This document shows positions 1-6,261 of a stretch of 11,644 nt of DNA, piece after piece. Numbering within the stretch: the first letter of the stretch is position 1; the number at the start of each line of letters is the position of its first letter. Origin of the DNA: an uncultured Collinsella sp. GTDB taxonomy: Bacteria > Actinomycetota > Coriobacteriia > Coriobacteriales > Coriobacteriaceae. The position numbers and the translations under genes were made by a program. The stretch covers positions 1 to 11,644 of the forward strand of contig CAUBWQ010000013.1 of assembly GCA_958439775.1 (NCBI GenBank), in the 5' to 3' direction. The notes beneath the pieces were generated by a model. The model did not search any database. It was not told the DNA's origin and saw nothing but the letters and a program-made list of their open reading frames with translations.

Positions 1-558
1 TTGGGGCCCGAGATGAAGTCGACGGGCGAGGTCATGGGTATCGCCAAGAGCTATCCCGAGGCATACGCCAAGACGCAGCTGGCGATCGACTACAAGCTGC
101 CTGACCCGAGCAGCGGCAAGGTGTTCATCAGCGTGTGCGATCGCGACAAGCGCCATATCCTTTCGGTCGCCCGTATCCTGCGCTACCTGGGCTTTGACAT
201 CTGCTCCACCGAGGGTACGGCGCGCGTGCTGCGTGGCGGCAACGTGACGTGCGAGGTCGTGGAGAAGATTAGCGGCCCGCATGACGGCGAGCGCCCCAAC
301 ATCGGCGACCTCATCGCCGATGGCAAGATTGCGGTGATCGTCAACACGCCGTACGGCCCAGGTTCGCGTGGCGACGGCTATCTGTTGCGTACCGAGGCGG
401 TGCGCCGCGGCGTGACCTGCGTGACGGCGATGTCTGCCGCCAACACGTACGTGAGTGCCATCGAGGCCGTGCGCGAAGACCAGCAGGGTCACGGTAGCGC
501 CAACGACATGGGCATGGACGTCATCGCCCTGCAGGACCTGCCGCAGTACACGGTGTAG
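1..558 (+). CDS. carB: Carbamoyl-phosphate synthase large subunit, C-terminal part (5' end outside window)
   Basis: The frame is open from base 1 and stops at 556-558 (TAG), leaving the last 185 residues of the protein. It begins with LGPEMKSTGEVMG, the conserved end of the second ATP-grasp half of CarB. From about window residue 39 (GKVFISVCDRDKRH) it runs into the MGS-like allosteric domain, ending with a short tail after SAANTYVSAIEAV. CarB uses bicarbonate, glutamine-derived ammonia and two ATP to make carbamoyl phosphate for pyrimidines and arginine, with CarA as the glutaminase partner. The TTG at base 1 is an internal Leu codon, not a start. The MGS domain is the usual site for UMP/ornithine/IMP control; its ligand here cannot be read from sequence. 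The gene is followed by a 442-base gap, so it probably ends its own transcription unit. Confidence 0.96.
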   Translation: MGPEMKSTGEVMGIAKSYPEAYAKTQLAIDYKLPDPSSGKVFISVCDRDKRHILSVARILRYLGFDICSTEGTARVLRGGNVTCEVVEKISGPHDGERPNIGDLIADGKIAVIVNTPYGPGSRGDGYLLRTEAVRRGVTCVTAMSAANTYVSAIEAVREDQQGHGSANDMGMDVIALQDLPQYTV

Positions 559-569
559 TTGACCTGGCC

Positions 570-659
570 GGCCGGGGCGGGAGGGGCCGAGTTTCCCCCT
601 TTCGCTCCGGCTGCAAGCAGGGTCGCTCAGGAGGAAACTCGGCCCCTCCCGCCCCGGCC
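570..659 (-). repeat. Long hairpin A: 27-bp perfect inverted repeat with conserved loop
   Basis: The arms at 570-596 and 633-659 are perfect reverse complements, with a 36-base loop at 597-632. Read on the minus strand the loop contains CTGAGCGAC, then a mini-hairpin CTGC-tt-GCAG, then GGAGCGAA. The same core occurs on the plus strand in hairpin B (810-914), while most of the stem differs. No T-run follows either arm, so it is not a standard intrinsic terminator, although it starts only 11 bases after the carB stop and could stall polymerase or protect the 3' end. Confidence 0.9.
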
Positions 660-732
660 TGCGGTGACTTGGCTGCACCGTGTGCTGCGGAAGGGGCTTT
701 GCGCGATGACTAGGGCTGAATAAAAAGTGAGT

Positions 733-768
733 GTGGGATCCGCCGTTCGTTCGAACGGCGGATCCCAC
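733..768. repeat. 17-bp near-gapless palindrome
   Basis: Arms 733-749 and 752-768 are perfect complements separated only by TT, centred on GTTCGTTCGAAC. As RNA it would form a hairpin with at least a 4-base loop. On the plus strand it is followed by TTAATATTT and not a clean U-run; on the minus strand a TTTTTATT run begins about seven bases after the arm. It could be a weak terminator of carB readthrough or a dimeric regulator site. It carries none of the loop core of its two neighbours. The ten bases GGATCCGCCG of its arm recur at 960-969 just before purE. Confidence 0.75.
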
Positions 769-809
769 GTTAATATTTCAGCCAACGTACGTCATGGCAA
801 TTCCCGGTA

Positions 810-914
810 GGTCCCCGGGTGCCCCGCGGCGGGCTGGGTTTATTGTCTGAGCGACTTTGCGAAGCAAGGGGAGCGAAGATAAAAACCCAGCCCGCCGCGG
901 GGCACCCGGGGACC
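810..914 (+). repeat. Long hairpin B: 32-bp perfect inverted repeat with conserved loop
   Basis: The arms at 810-841 and 883-914 are perfect reverse complements around a 41-base loop at 842-882. The loop reads CTGAGCGAC, then TTGC-gaa-GCAA, then GGAGCGAA on the plus strand, matching hairpin A in the opposite orientation. The small inner helix and a GGGTTT/AAACCC block at the stem top differ from A by changes on both sides that keep pairing. The right arm ends 18 bases before the purE -10 box, so the purE -35 position touches the hairpin. Confidence 0.92.
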
Positions 915-931
915 GCAGGGACGGGAGCAGC

Positions 932-937
932 TATACT
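932..937 (+). promoter_or_regulatory. Possible purE promoter -10 box (TATACT)
   Basis: TATACT lies 63 bases before the purE ATG. No good TTGACA-like -35 is visible; the -35 position (about 909-914) is the last bases of hairpin B. The -10 overlaps a perfect dyad, ACTACT-ctc-AGTAGT at 935-949, which could be a repressor site. No match to a known purine repressor box is claimed. Confidence 0.4.
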
Positions 938-1000
938 ACTCTCAGTAGTTAAGGGTCGCGGATCCGCCGCGTCACCGCTCTCAACAGGAGGTCTTTGTTT

Positions 1001-1465
1001 ATGGCAGATCAGAAGCCGGTTGTCGGGATCATTATGGGCTCCAAGTCCGATCTGGGCGTTATGGAAGGCTGCACCGCCGAGCTCGAGGCGCTTGGTGTGC
1101 CCTATGAGCTCGTCATTGCGAGCGCACATCGCACGCCGGCGAAGGTCCACGAGTGGGCTTCGACTGCCGCCGATCGCGGTATCAAAGTGATTATCGCCGC
1201 CGCCGGCAAGGCCGCTCACCTGGGTGGTGTCGTGGCTGCCTTTACGCCGCTGCCGGTCATCGGCGTGCCTATGAAGACGAGTGACCTGGGCGGCATGGAT
1301 TCGCTGCTGTCGATGGTGCAGATGCCTTCGGGCGTGCCCGTGGCCTGCGTTGCCATCAACGGCGCCAAGAACGCCGCCATCTACGCCACGCAGATTCTGG
1401 GCGCTTGCGACCCCGAGTACCGCAAGGTTATCGAGAAGATGAAGCAGGAGATGGCCGACGCCTAG
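1001..1465 (+). CDS. purE: N5-carboxyaminoimidazole ribonucleotide mutase (PurE, class I-like)
   Basis: This 154-residue protein has the usual PurE length. It shows the phosphate-binding GSKSD near residue 14, the SAHRTP motif near residue 44, AAHLGG in the loop normally read as AAHLPG, and MDSLLSMVQMPSGVPVA further on. Class I PurE converts N5-CAIR to CAIR in purine synthesis, normally after PurK makes N5-CAIR from AIR and bicarbonate. The SAHRTP/AAHL pattern favours class I, but no purK is in the window. I chose ATG at 1001 because AGGAGG at 986-991 lies nine bases upstream; an in-frame TTG at 995 is too close to that site. The sortase gene follows after 35 bases, so co-transcription is likely. 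Confidence 0.95.
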   Translation: MADQKPVVGIIMGSKSDLGVMEGCTAELEALGVPYELVIASAHRTPAKVHEWASTAADRGIKVIIAAAGKAAHLGGVVAAFTPLPVIGVPMKTSDLGGMDSLLSMVQMPSGVPVACVAINGAKNAAIYATQILGACDPEYRKVIEKMKQEMADA

Positions 1466-1500
1466 GCGTTCCGCCGTTTCACCGCAGTATAAGGAGAGCC

Positions 1501-2505
1501 ATGTCCGACTATCAGGGAAAACGATTCAAGGCTTCTCAGATTCCCGATCCGTCGAAGCCGGGTGCTGCCCATGCGGCACAGCAGGGTCGGACATCCTCTC
1601 CTCAGCAGCCGCGAGCGGCGCGTCCTGTGACGCCGGCGACGCACCGACGCCAGGACGCGCCGGCGGCGTATCGCCCCTCGTCATATGGCACGGCAAAGAA
1701 GCAGGCCCGGACGACGAGGCAACCGAGCGGCGCGCCGTCCAGCTACACCGAGCCGCCGCGTAAGAAGCGCCGCTCCATTATTCCCATTCTGCTCATCATC
1801 ATCGGTATTGGCCTGATCGTTGCTGCGGCCGCTATCTTTATCAATGCTCAGATTGGCTATAAACAGGCAAGCGATTCGTACCAGAAAATCGAGAAGCAAT
1901 ATGTAAGCGATAAGGACGCCAGCGGCGTGCCGATTATCGACTTCGATGCACTTGCCCAGACAAATCCCGAGGTTGTGGGTTGGATTTGCGCGCCGGGAAC
2001 CAACATCAACTATCCCGTGGTGCAGACCAACAACAACTCCAAATACCTCAACACGCTGTTCGACGGTACGGCCAATGCATCCGGGGCCATTTTCCTGGAT
2101 AGCAATGACACCGCGCCGGGCATGGTGGATCAGCAGACCACGATCTACGGCCACCACATGAACGACGGATCGATGTTCAATGTGATCTCGGACACGACCG
2201 ATCAGGTGACGTTCGACAGCATAGAGTACGCGTATTACATCACGCGCGACGCCACCTATAAACTGCGACCACTGGCGACCAAAGTTGTCGAGGACACGTA
2301 TGCCAAGGCGCGCACACCCAATTTTGAGGGCGACGACGGGCTCAAGAACTACCTGTCCGAGATGCTCGACGGTGCCTCTGCCGTGGCGAGCGATGCCACC
2401 GATCGTGCTGCTTCGGCAACCAAGGTCGTAACGCTTGTGACCTGTCGTTCGTTATCGCTGAGCAACACACGTGCCGTCATGGTGCTCACGCCGGTCGAGG
2501 AATAG
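1501..2505 (+). CDS. Class B-like sortase transpeptidase
   Basis: This is a 334-residue membrane-anchored sortase. Residues 1-91 form a Pro/Ala/Arg/Gln-rich, probably disordered cytoplasmic tail ending in KKRR; residues about 92-115 are one membrane helix; the sortase barrel follows outside the cell from about 140. The catalytic set is visible: His218 in IYGHHM, Cys315 in TLVTC and Arg324 in NTRAVMV. FDALAQTNPEVVGWI, INYPVVQ and YGHHMNDGSMF are typical of SrtB-type enzymes, which cleave a C-terminal sorting signal and join the protein to the cell wall or to pilin subunits. The ATG at 1501 is set by AAGGAGA ending about five bases before it. No substrate with a sorting signal is encoded nearby, so its target is unknown. 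The basic tail is longer than in the common short SrtB enzymes. Confidence 0.92.
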   Translation: MSDYQGKRFKASQIPDPSKPGAAHAAQQGRTSSPQQPRAARPVTPATHRRQDAPAAYRPSSYGTAKKQARTTRQPSGAPSSYTEPPRKKRRSIIPILLIIIGIGLIVAAAAIFINAQIGYKQASDSYQKIEKQYVSDKDASGVPIIDFDALAQTNPEVVGWICAPGTNINYPVVQTNNNSKYLNTLFDGTANASGAIFLDSNDTAPGMVDQQTTIYGHHMNDGSMFNVISDTTDQVTFDSIEYAYYITRDATYKLRPLATKVVEDTYAKARTPNFEGDDGLKNYLSEMLDGASAVASDATDRAASATKVVTLVTCRSLSLSNTRAVMVLTPVEE

Positions 2506-2541
2506 ATTATGGGCTACTCAATGACGGTGAAAGGAGAAATG

Positions 2542-2958
2542 ATGCTTGAGAACGGCAAATCGATGCCTTCGGTTGATGCTTGGCTGCGCGAAGCCAAGGC
2601 CGATGTTTCGGCGGCAGGCTGTGGGATGTACCTGACACACAACGGCGTGGTGCGCGCGACGCCCAAGGCCGAAGTGCGCGGAGTCGAGACCGATGGCGTG
2701 GCGCCAGGCCACAAGGTGGGCGGCATGGTGTTTGGCTTCGATGCCGAAAAGGTGCAGGCCGCTATCGAGGCGACGCGCACGATGCCGGGTATCGGCTATG
2801 TGCGCGTGTGGCTGGCGAGCGGCGAGCTTACCGTGGGCGACGACATCATGCTCGTGCTCATTGGCGGAGACATTCGCCCGCATGTGGTCGATGCGCTGCA
2901 GTCGCTCGTCGGCACCATCAAGAACGAGTGCGTGAGCGAGGTCGAGCGCGAGGCGTAA
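2542..2958 (+). CDS. MoaE-like protein (molybdopterin synthase large-subunit family), short form
   Basis: The product is about 138 residues. GMYLTHNGVVRATPKAEVRG resembles the MoaE segment around its GxVR motif, and the later LTVGDDIMLVLIGGDIRPHVVDALQ plus the IKNEC end resemble the MoaE GD-I-V...R...A...(I/L)K region. Canonical MoaE, with MoaD, inserts sulfur into cPMP to make molybdopterin. Here the usual C-terminal PFWKKE-type stretch with its catalytic lysine is absent, the protein ending about 11 residues after IKNEC. Function as true MoaE is therefore uncertain, and no moaD or other cofactor gene is adjacent. Start choice: AAGGAG at 2531-2536 fits ATG 2542 (five bases) best; 2539 and 2509 are in-frame alternatives. 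It lies 36 bases after the sortase stop and ends its cluster. Confidence 0.72.
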   Translation: MLENGKSMPSVDAWLREAKADVSAAGCGMYLTHNGVVRATPKAEVRGVETDGVAPGHKVGGMVFGFDAEKVQAAIEATRTMPGIGYVRVWLASGELTVGDDIMLVLIGGDIRPHVVDALQSLVGTIKNECVSEVEREA

Positions 2959-2991
2959 GGCCTCGTCGGCAATCCGAGTCTGTCTATAGCG

Positions 2992-3032
2992 AAAGCCCGC
3001 CGGCAGTTCATGTAGATCTGCCAGCGGGCTTT
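2992..3032. terminator. Bidirectional intrinsic terminator between convergent genes
   Basis: Arms AAAGCCCGCCGGCAG (2992-3006) and CTGCCAGCGGGCTTT (3018-3032) pair over 15 positions with one mismatch around an 11-base loop. The A-run before and T-run after the GC-rich part let it act in both directions, which suits its place between the MoaE-like gene (+) and the membrane protein gene (-). Confidence 0.85.
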
Positions 3033-3064
3033 GATGTGTTGGAGCTATTTTGCTCTGGCGTTTG

Positions 3065-4294
3065 CTACACGCGTGTGGCGTCCTTGGGGCTCATGGTCAT
3101 ACTCTGAAAACGGTTCTCCATATATTCGTTATCGAAATGCTTGTCATAGAACTGTGCGACGGGAATATTTCGAACGGTTCCGTTGACGCGCTGATACCAA
3201 TAATCGAGCGATTGCAACGTCATGACGCCGTCGATCAACATGACGGCGGTCAGGATGACGGTAGCAGAGTAGCGGCGTTTCCATGGAATCATATTGATGA
3301 GCTTAAGCAGGCGCGGCAGCAAGACCTTGATCCAGATGAGGCCACCCAGGCCCCACATGCAGGCAAACGGCGTGCATGTGCGTCCCCCGGTCAATACCGC
3401 GATGGGATCGGGCATGCCGAATAGCCTAATGTGTGAATAGCTCCACGACACCACGCCAAATGAGGTCTGCATAAACCAGCCTACAAACACCTCGAAAGCG
3501 CCGCCGATCAGGGCACTTACCAGGAAAATGATCAGAGGATTCTTTTTATAGAAGCGGTTGAGCGCCATGGTCATGAGCACCGCGCCAAATCCGTAGATGG
3601 GGCTAAAGGGGCCAAATAGCATACCGGCACGGTCCTGATAGACGCCGGGATCGACGACGACCATATGCCAGACTTCCTCGAGAATGAGACCTAACACGCT
3701 GCAGACGAAGAATACCCAGAACAGGTTGAAGTAGTTGAGCTTGATGTAGCCCTCGCCGGTTTCGTCGCGGCCGAGCATCCCCTCGGCGGCGGCATCGCGG
3801 TCGAGCATCTCTTGCAGACGGCGCTGCAGTTCGCGCTCCTGGCGTAGCGTGGGGTCGACGGTGGCCGACAGCGCAATGAGGATGACAAGCTGGACGGCGG
3901 GGCGCAGCAGGAAGGGTCCGATGCCCTGGAGCATCACGTCAACTAAAAGCTCCACGACGGTAAATGCGATGAGGACGTAAGACAGGCGGGCGGCATTGCG
4001 CCGCTGGTCCTTGATGAGGTCCAGGCCAAAGACGATCAAGATGATCGCGCTTGCCGCCGAGAGCATAATGCCGGCGACGATAAGGCCAACCGCGACCAGG
4101 GTGTTATCACCGAGCTTAGCGGCGACGTTGCCGTTAATGAGTGCGGTGATGACCTGCCACATAAAGGCGCCGACCGAAGGGAGCGTGCCCACGCCGGACA
4201 GGATGCACAGGACGGCGTACACCTTAATGATAAGGGGGACCTTCTTGGCCTCCGTGGTGCTGGGGACACTGGGGTCGAGTTGATTTCGATCCAT
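3065..4294 (-). CDS. Multi-pass membrane protein with PF06541-like (putative ABC transporter type IV) domain
   Basis: This 409-residue protein has an N-terminal block of about four hydrophobic segments (roughly 20-50, 65-92, 104-122, 126-146), a charged Arg/Glu-rich stretch at about 148-185, then a second membrane block (about 190-362). The second block matches the pattern I know for PF06541: FFVCSVLGLILEEVWH, FGPFSPIYGFGAVL, a glycine-rich FEVFVGW helix, WSYSHIRLFG, and GRTCTPFACMWG. The family is called a putative transporter part, but no ATPase partner is adjacent and no substrate is known. The minus-strand ATG at 4294 is preceded by GAAAGG with about seven bases of spacing. It is transcribed alone, divergent from purF and convergent with the MoaE-like gene. 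Confidence 0.8.
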   Translation of the reverse strand: MDRNQLDPSVPSTTEAKKVPLIIKVYAVLCILSGVGTLPSVGAFMWQVITALINGNVAAKLGDNTLVAVGLIVAGIMLSAASAIILIVFGLDLIKDQRRNAARLSYVLIAFTVVELLVDVMLQGIGPFLLRPAVQLVILIALSATVDPTLRQERELQRRLQEMLDRDAAAEGMLGRDETGEGYIKLNYFNLFWVFFVCSVLGLILEEVWHMVVVDPGVYQDRAGMLFGPFSPIYGFGAVLMTMALNRFYKKNPLIIFLVSALIGGAFEVFVGWFMQTSFGVVSWSYSHIRLFGMPDPIAVLTGGRTCTPFACMWGLGGLIWIKVLLPRLLKLINMIPWKRRYSATVILTAVMLIDGVMTLQSLDYWYQRVNGTVRNIPVAQFYDKHFDNEYMENRFQSMTMSPKDATRV

Positions 4295-4590
4295 ACGCTA
4301 CCTTTCTCGTCTTGTAGTAGCCTACAAGGATACGCCGACGACCAGCTAAAAGACAGGACGAACGTCCCAATTGCAACAATGTAGCCCCTAGCGCGGGCGA
4401 GACACGGCGCACGGGAAGTCTTCGAGGCCGTTGCCCCTGAGAGTGGACTACCCAATAAAATGTTTGGTCGCAAAACGGATAATAAGCTCGGTGGGCTTTT
4501 AAAAAGCGCTGCTCATGCGCTGGGGAGCGCGTCGCGCCGTGCGTATAATAAGGCGGGTAACGCCAAAATACGAGGCTCTGAGGGGATGCC
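4295..4590. promoter_or_regulatory. Divergent intergenic region between the membrane protein gene and purF
   Basis: No gene is supported in these 296 bases. Near the minus-strand gene there is a dyad CTTGTAG-tagc-CTACAAG (4311-4328) and a second one, GGACG-AA-CGTCC (4356-4367); either could be an operator or a 5' UTR hairpin. On the purF side there is a weak hairpin AAGCTC-ggt-GGGCTT followed by TT (about 4485-4501) and a TATAAT box at 4544-4549. No known riboswitch class was recognised. Confidence 0.6.
4544..4549 (+). promoter_or_regulatory. Probable purF promoter -10 box (TATAAT)
   Basis: A consensus TATAAT lies 41 bases before the purF ATG. The -35 position (about 4521-4526, TGGGGA) is a poor match, so the promoter may rely on an activator or be weak. 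Confidence 0.5.
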
Positions 4591-6261
4591 ATGTCTCAAG
4601 AAACCATCCGCGCGGCCGAGCGCGCCGCGGGACAGGTGAACGCCATGTCGACGTATGATCCGGACTCCGACCAGCTGCATGAGGAATGCGGCGTTTTTGG
4701 TGTCTGGGCGCCCGATCGCGACGTGGCTCGACTGACGTACTTTGGCCTGCGTGCACTGCAGCACCGTGGCCAAGAATCGGCGGGAATCGCCGTTGGTGAC
4801 GGCGGTACGGTTATGGTCCGCAAGGATCTGGGCCTGCTCGACCGCGTGTTCTCCAATGCCGACTTGTCGACGCTCTCCGGTCAGCTGGCCGTGGGTCATG
4901 TGCGCTACGGCACCGCCGGCGCCAAGAGCTGGGAAGCCTCTCAGCCGCACCTCTCTACCATCAATAGCGTCATTATCGCGCTCGCGCACAACGGCACCCT
5001 CGTCAACACCGACGAGCTGCGTCGCCAGCTGATCGAGCTGGGCGTACCGTTCCTCTCCAACTCGGATTCCGAGGTCGCGACCAAACTCATCGGCTACTTT
5101 ACTCAGCGTACAGGCCATCTGCGCGAGGGCATTCGCAAGACCATGGAGCTCGTGCGCGGCGGCTACGCCATGACGCTCATCAACGAGCAGGCGCTCTACG
5201 CATTCCGCGATCCGCATGGCATTCGCCCGCTGGTGCTGGGCAAGCTCGTGGACGAGGGCCTGGACCAGGCCGATGCCGCTTCCGTTTCGCAACTGCCGTC
5301 GCAAGACGACGCCGCGACGGTCGACGCTGCCACCCATGTCACGCGTGCCGGCGGCTGGGTCGTTGCCTCCGAGACTTGTGCGCTCGACATTGTGGGCGCC
5401 GAGTACGTCCGCGACGTCCGTCCCGGTGAGATTTTGCGCATCAGCGCCGAGGGCCTTGTGTCCGAGCAGGGCGTGCCTGCCGCCGAAGAGCCTGCTAACT
5501 GCATCTTTGAGCAGGTCTACTTCGCTCGCCCCGACTCCATCATGAACGGCAAGAGCGTCTACGCCTGCCGTTATGACATGGGTCGTCAGCTGGCACATGA
5601 GGAGCCCGTCGAGGCCGACCTGGTCATCGGCGTGCCCGACTCCGGCCTGCCGCCCGCGGAGGGGTATTCGCACGAGAGCGGTATTCCCTTTGGCGAGGGC
5701 CTCATCAAGAATCGCTATGTGGGCCGTACGTTTATCGAGCCTACGCAGGAGCTGCGTGCCATGGGCGTGCGTATGAAGCTCAACCCACTGCGCGACAACA
5801 TCGAGGGCAAGCGCCTGGTCGTCATTGACGACTCCATCGTCCGCGGCACCACCATGGTGCAGCTCGTCAAGATGCTGCGCAACGCCGGCGCCAAGGAGAT
5901 TCACATCCGCATCAACTCGCCCGAGGTCATCTGGCCGTGCTTCTACGGCATCGATACCGACGTGCAGTCGCAGCTTATCAGCGCCAACAAGACGGTCGAC
6001 GAGATTTGCGAGTATATCGGCGCCGATTCGCTGGCCTTCCTTTCGGTCGAGGGCCTGCTGAAGGTCATGCCCAAGGGCGGTTACTGCGATGCGTGCTTTA
6101 CCGGACGCTACCCCGTGGCGATTCCCGAGAGCTTTGGCCGCGACAAGTTCATGGAGGGCTTTAAGCCCCGCAACCTGGACAAGCCGCTGCACGTTGACGA
6201 CGACGCCGTGGTCGAGAAATACGACGACCGCAGCTGGGAAGAGGAGCACGGCGAGGCCTAA
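4591..6261 (+). CDS. purF: Amidophosphoribosyltransferase (glutamine PRPP amidotransferase)
   Basis: PurF takes ammonia from glutamine and PRPP to 5-phosphoribosylamine, the first step of purine synthesis. The N-terminal glutaminase begins at Cys33 in EECGVFGVW, which becomes the N-terminal nucleophile after propeptide removal. The PRPP loop VVIDDSIVRGTTM is at 410-422. Cys304, Cys450, Cys499 and Cys502 sit in the contexts that bind the [4Fe-4S] cluster in Bacillus-type PurF (NCIFE, WPCFYG, YCDACF), so an iron-sulfur enzyme is inferred. The 556 residues exceed the roughly 475-505 of the B. subtilis and E. coli enzymes because of an Ala/Asp/Gln-rich insert at about 220-252 and a C-terminal acidic tail. 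ATG 4591 has AGGGG five bases upstream; ATG 4645 (Met19), preceded by AGGTGA, would give a 14-residue propeptide closer to the known short ones. Confidence 0.96.
   Translation: MSQETIRAAERAAGQVNAMSTYDPDSDQLHEECGVFGVWAPDRDVARLTYFGLRALQHRGQESAGIAVGDGGTVMVRKDLGLLDRVFSNADLSTLSGQLAVGHVRYGTAGAKSWEASQPHLSTINSVIIALAHNGTLVNTDELRRQLIELGVPFLSNSDSEVATKLIGYFTQRTGHLREGIRKTMELVRGGYAMTLINEQALYAFRDPHGIRPLVLGKLVDEGLDQADAASVSQLPSQDDAATVDAATHVTRAGGWVVASETCALDIVGAEYVRDVRPGEILRISAEGLVSEQGVPAAEEPANCIFEQVYFARPDSIMNGKSVYACRYDMGRQLAHEEPVEADLVIGVPDSGLPPAEGYSHESGIPFGEGLIKNRYVGRTFIEPTQELRAMGVRMKLNPLRDNIEGKRLVVIDDSIVRGTTMVQLVKMLRNAGAKEIHIRINSPEVIWPCFYGIDTDVQSQLISANKTVDEICEYIGADSLAFLSVEGLLKVMPKGGYCDACFTGRYPVAIPESFGRDKFMEGFKPRNLDKPLHVDDDAVVEKYDDRSWEEEHGEA

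Larger units (their letters stand above)
559..1000. other. Gene-free carB-purE gap with three inverted repeats
   Basis: This 442-base stretch has no credible gene; the open frames crossing 770-1219 are antisense or shifted shadows of purE and the hairpins. It holds, in order, a 27-bp perfect hairpin (570-659), a 17-bp palindrome (733-768), a 32-bp perfect hairpin (810-914), a probable purE -10 box (932-937), a small dyad ACTACT/AGTAGT (935-949), a GCGGATCCGC palindrome (958-967) and the purE ribosome binding site (986-991). The first and third hairpins share a loop core in opposite orientation. Confidence 0.9.

Noticed and set aside
570..659. Simple intrinsic terminator of carB
   Set aside because: The stem is far longer than usual, the loop is 36 bases with a core shared with hairpin B, and no T-run follows; a stalling effect is not excluded.
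995..1000. TTG start two codons before the purE ATG
   Set aside because: Only three bases separate it from AGGAGG (986-991), while ATG 1001 has good spacing and gives the normal PurE start. The TTG at 10288 before the YqeY gene is rejected on the same grounds.
1405..1500. Upstream extension of the sortase into purE
   Set aside because: The 32 extra codons overlap the purE end in another frame; ATG 1501 has its own AAGGAGA site.
4485..4501. Hairpin AAGCTC-ggt-GGGCTT as a purF leader terminator
   Set aside because: The stem is only six pairs with one G-U and is upstream of the TATAAT box, so it would not lie in the predicted purF transcript. Kept only as a mention in the region entry.
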